Program-made: the position numbers and the translations under genes
Source: Pseudomonadota bacterium
GTDB lineage: Bacteria; Myxococcota_A; Polyangia; Haliangiales; Haliangiaceae
Length of the DNA stretch: 64,000 nt
Direction of reading: 5' to 3'
NCBI GenBank assembly: GCA_023430775.1
Contig: JAEYYY010000593.1
Span: 1 to 64,000, forward strand
In this document: positions 57,372 to 64,000 of the stretch, piece after piece
Position numbering within the stretch: position 1 is the first letter of the stretch
Layout of the letters: every line of letters starts with the position of its first letter
Notes under the pieces: model-generated
What the model was told of the DNA's origin: nothing
Databases searched by the model: none
Seen by the model: only the letters and a program-made list of their open reading frames with translations

Positions 57372-58421
57372 ATGCGCGCTGCCCTGATCGCCGTCCTCGC
57401 CGCCTGCACCACGGCAACACCGCCGCCGGTGGCCGCTCCCGCGCCGCCACACGAGCCCGCCGCGGTCGCTCCGGCGCCGCCACCGAGCAAGGAGCAGATC
57501 ACCGAGCAGAGCCACGCGATGCTGAGCGCGTACGACCGCGGCGACATCGCGCCGCTCGAGGCGGTGTGGTCGGAGCGACTGTGGCACTTCGAGGGCGGCA
57601 AGCCATCGACGCGCGACAGCGAGCTCGCCGATCTGAAGAAGCGCAGCAAGGACGCGCCGCGGATCGGCAAGCGCACGTGGTCCGACGAGAGCGTGCAGGT
57701 GACCGCCGACGACGCGGTGTTCATCGGCAAGGCCATCGAGGAGCAGGCCGGCAACGAATCGCACGGCGGCGGCTTCAAGTACACCGGCTGGTACACGCTG
57801 CACTGGGCGCGCGAGCCGGGCGGCTGGAAGGTGCGGCTGTGGACGTGGCAGCGCGCCGGCAACGCGCGCGATCACTGGAACGACGTCTATCGCAATGACG
57901 TCGGGTTCGAGAAGCAGCCCAACAAGTTGATGGTGGAGATCGCGAAAGGCCTCAAGCCCGGCACCGCGCTCGACCTCACGATGGGGCAGGGGCGCAACGC
58001 GTTGCACCTCGCCGCCACCGGCTGGAAGGTGACCGGCATCGACATCGCCGAGGAAGGCGTGCGGCGCGCGCGCGAGGAGGCGGCGAAGCGCAAGCTCGAG
58101 CTGACGACGATCGTCGCCGACATCGACGGCTGGGACTTCGGCAAGGAGAAGTGGGACCTGATCACGATGATCTATCCCGGGCCGTTTCATCAGAAGTGGT
58201 GGGACAAGGCGAAGGTCGGCCTCAAGAAGAACGGCGTGTTCGTGCTCGAGTTCTTCGCCGGCGATCCGGCGAATCCCGATGGTGGCGGATACCTGCCGAG
58301 CGAGCTGGCGAAGGCGTTCGGCGATGGCTTCGTGATCCTGCGCAACGACGAGGTGGAGGATCGTCCAGACTGGGCGCTCGACCACGCGAAGCTGGTGCGG
58401 TTCGTCGCGAAGAAGAAGTGA
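57372..58421 (+). CDS. Lipoprotein combining a SnoaL/DUF4440-like domain and a SAM methyltransferase
   Basis: A 349-residue protein. A lipoprotein-type leader (MRAALIAVLAAC) is followed by a Pro/Ala linker. A NTF2/DUF4440-like domain (about 40-165) has AMLSAYDRGDIAPLEAVWSE and RLWTWQRAG. A class I methyltransferase domain (about 185-349) carries AdoMet motif I ALDLTMGQGRNALHLAATG, with Asp in GIDIAEEGV and DLITMIYPGP later. Methyltransferases are normally cytoplasmic, so the lipid anchor is odd; either the leader is cytoplasmic by another start, or this is an exported fusion. TehB-like small-molecule enzymes are the nearest family. Confidence 0.75.
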   Translation: MRAALIAVLAACTTATPPPVAAPAPPHEPAAVAPAPPPSKEQITEQSHAMLSAYDRGDIAPLEAVWSERLWHFEGGKPSTRDSELADLKKRSKDAPRIGKRTWSDESVQVTADDAVFIGKAIEEQAGNESHGGGFKYTGWYTLHWAREPGGWKVRLWTWQRAGNARDHWNDVYRNDVGFEKQPNKLMVEIAKGLKPGTALDLTMGQGRNALHLAATGWKVTGIDIAEEGVRRAREEAAKRKLELTTIVADIDGWDFGKEKWDLITMIYPGPFHQKWWDKAKVGLKKNGVFVLEFFAGDPANPDGGGYLPSELAKAFGDGFVILRNDEVEDRPDWALDHAKLVRFVAKKK

Positions 58422-58429
58422 CGACGAGA

Positions 58430-58690
58430 AGCGGGAGCGAGATCTCGCGGTCGAGATGCCGAGGGGATCGAATTCGAGGCCGACATCGTGATGTGGCCGG
58501 GAACCTTGCCGGGCACCGCGGAGCTGGCGATCCCGCACGATCCACAACGCGTCGGCGGGCTTCCTCGCGGGCAAGCACGAGCTGGTGATCGACACCGACA
58601 TCCCGGGTTCGACCCGGCGTGGCGGTCAACGACACGTCGCAGTTCGTGTTCCGCTACTCGAGCCGACGACAGCCGCGCACTGACGCGGGA
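58430..58690 (+). pseudogene. Possible frame-disrupted gene remnant between methyltransferase and gltB
   Basis: The 340-bp gap holds no intact gene. Three protein-like strings lie in different frames: EADIVMWPGTLPGTAELAIP, HNASAGFLAGKHELVIDTD and VNDTSQFVFRYSSRR. Together they look like one gene broken by small indels. No family was recognised and no start or stop is assignable. Confidence 0.3.
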
Positions 58691-58761
58691 TCTCCCTGGC
58701 TCTCCAGCGACTTGCCGCAAAGCGTCGTTAGTTCTCGCACCGGCTGACGCGTCGCGTTATC

Positions 58762-63360
<4,599 letters not shown>

Positions 63361-63399
63361 AAACGCGAGCACGACATTTCATGTGCTTGCACGCAGTCT

Positions 63400-63416
63400 C
63401 CGGACCGGGGTTCCGG
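63400..63416. repeat. 17-bp string, copy in gltB-gltD spacer
   Basis: Same TCCGGACCGGGGTTCCG as in gltB, followed by GAAAC. CCGGA and TCCGG can pair as a small hairpin. Confidence 0.8.
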
Positions 63417-63445
63417 AAACTGGCTGTTTTCGCTGGAGGCCTCTG

Positions 63446-64000
63446 ATGGGTAAGCCAACCGGTTTCATCGAGTGGCAACGTCTACTCCCGAAGCGTCGTG
63501 CGATCGCCGAGCGCGTTCGCGACTGGCGCGAGGTCGAGGAGGTGCACGGTCCGCTCGAGGACGATGCACTGCGCAATCAGGCCGGCCGCTGCATGGGCTG
63601 CGGTATCCCGTTCTGCACGCAGGGCTGTCCGCTCGGCAATCCGATCCCCGACTTCGCGGATCTGGTGTGGAAACAGCGCTGGCTCGACGCGCACAAGCGG
63701 CTCGCCGCCACCAACGACTTCCCGGAATTCACGGGGCGGTTGTGCCCGGCGCCGTGCGAAGGCTCGTGCGTGCTCCAGATCGACGGTGCGCCGGTGACGA
63801 TCGAGGCGATCGAGAAAGAGATCGCCGAGCACGCCTTCGCCGCCGGTTGGATCACCGCCCATCCACCGCGCATTCGCACCGGCAAGCGAATCGCCGTCGT
63901 CGGCTCCGGACCGGCCGGGCTTGCTGCCGCGAACCAGCTCAACCGCGCCGGTCACACCGTGATCATCTACGAGGCGGCCGCCCGCGCCGGCGGTCTGCTT
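63446..64000 (+). CDS. gltD: Glutamate synthase small subunit (partial)
   Basis: The first 185 residues of GltD, cut by the window end. The start MGKPTGFIEWQR is typical, with GGAGG 7 nt upstream. N-terminal 4Fe-4S cysteines are visible in CMGCGIPFCTQGCP and RLCPAPCEGSC. The FAD-binding Rossmann motif VVGSGPAGLAAANQL is followed by IYEAAARAGG. The subunit oxidises NAD(P)H and feeds electrons to GltB. It lies 85 bp after gltB in the same operon. Confidence 0.96.
   Translation, partial: MGKPTGFIEWQRLLPKRRAIAERVRDWREVEEVHGPLEDDALRNQAGRCMGCGIPFCTQGCPLGNPIPDFADLVWKQRWLDAHKRLAATNDFPEFTGRLCPAPCEGSCVLQIDGAPVTIEAIEKEIAEHAFAAGWITAHPPRIRTGKRIAVVGSGPAGLAAANQLNRAGHTVIIYEAAARAGGLL

Overview
This is a 64 kb GC-rich chromosomal stretch of a delta-type proteobacterium, most likely a myxobacterium (Myxococcota), perhaps of the Haliangium/Kofleriaceae type. 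This assignment is an inference. It rests on the strong G/C bias at third codon positions, many lipoproteins and secreted proteins of unknown role, a MYXO-CTERM-like surface-sorting tail, a TIGR02996-type 'repeat-companion' protein, thrombospondin-type-3/OmpA proteins, a eukaryote-like PPP phosphatase and a very large poly-HAMP hybrid kinase. No rRNA, tRNA, CRISPR array or intact mobile element was found.

Layout. (1) 1-2941: end of a caa3-type cytochrome oxidase operon. It holds the tail of a preceding gene, a subunit III with a periplasmic cysteine-rich insertion of about 340 residues, subunit IV, and a membrane protein with a GGYPPQ tail. (2) 2945-4411: an IS/repeat scar with CGCAAAGGA tandem boxes, a broken IS3-type orfA start, an inverted 53-bp copy of its 5' end, and an intact GxxExxY (PD-(D/E)XK-like) gene. 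(3) 4513-13293: small lipoproteins and an apparent exopolysaccharide locus. A hyaluronan-synthase/NodC-like glycosyltransferase, a WbqC-like protein and a PIG-L/LmbE deacetylase lie in one operon, divergent from a membrane-anchored coiled-coil protein; a secreted coiled-coil protein follows, then an N-acetylmuramoyl-alanine amidase. (4) 13402-25659: housekeeping and envelope genes: polytopic membrane protein, M28 peptidase, YdcF-like protein, OmpA/TSP3 protein, PPP phosphatase, GIY-YIG protein, 2OG-Fe(II) oxygenase, MYXO-CTERM-like protein, heme-oxygenase-like protein, TyrA and an epimerase. (5) 25828-36528: PLD lipoprotein, a TetR/Coq4 divergent pair with a readable promoter/operator, an Arg-rich small protein, a stalk-repeat lipoprotein, a TerB protein, a subtilase, a MESH1-like HD hydrolase and a Gly-rich lipoprotein.

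(6) 36525-44545: two-gene phosphorelay operon made of a REC-HisKA-HATPase-REC kinase followed, with an ATGA overlap, by a 2108-residue soluble kinase with about 11 HAMP-pair units, GAF, HisKA, HATPase and three receivers. (7) 44807-58421: P460-like c-type cytochrome, TULIP-like lipoprotein, two divergently transcribed HExxH metallopeptidase-like genes, and a run of plus-strand genes (LVIVD lipoprotein, Imm1-like protein, YaeQ, small membrane protein, acyl-CoA dehydrogenase, YfcF-like GST). After these come a TIGR02996 protein, a Pro-rich membrane protein and a lipoprotein methyltransferase. (8) 58762-64000: gltB and the start of gltD (glutamate synthase). gltB carries a short extra segment that shares a 17-bp string with the gltB-gltD spacer.

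How the genes work together. Translational coupling (ATGA, GTGA or TTGA overlaps) is common and marks the operons: tail gene/ctaE, GT2-WbqC-PIG-L, membrane protein/M28 peptidase, PPP phosphatase/GIY-YIG, subtilase/HD hydrolase, the two kinases, LVIVD/Imm1-like, and acyl-CoA dehydrogenase/GST. Most other genes appear to be single units. Very many long frames on the opposite strand are artefacts of GC-rich composition and were left out.
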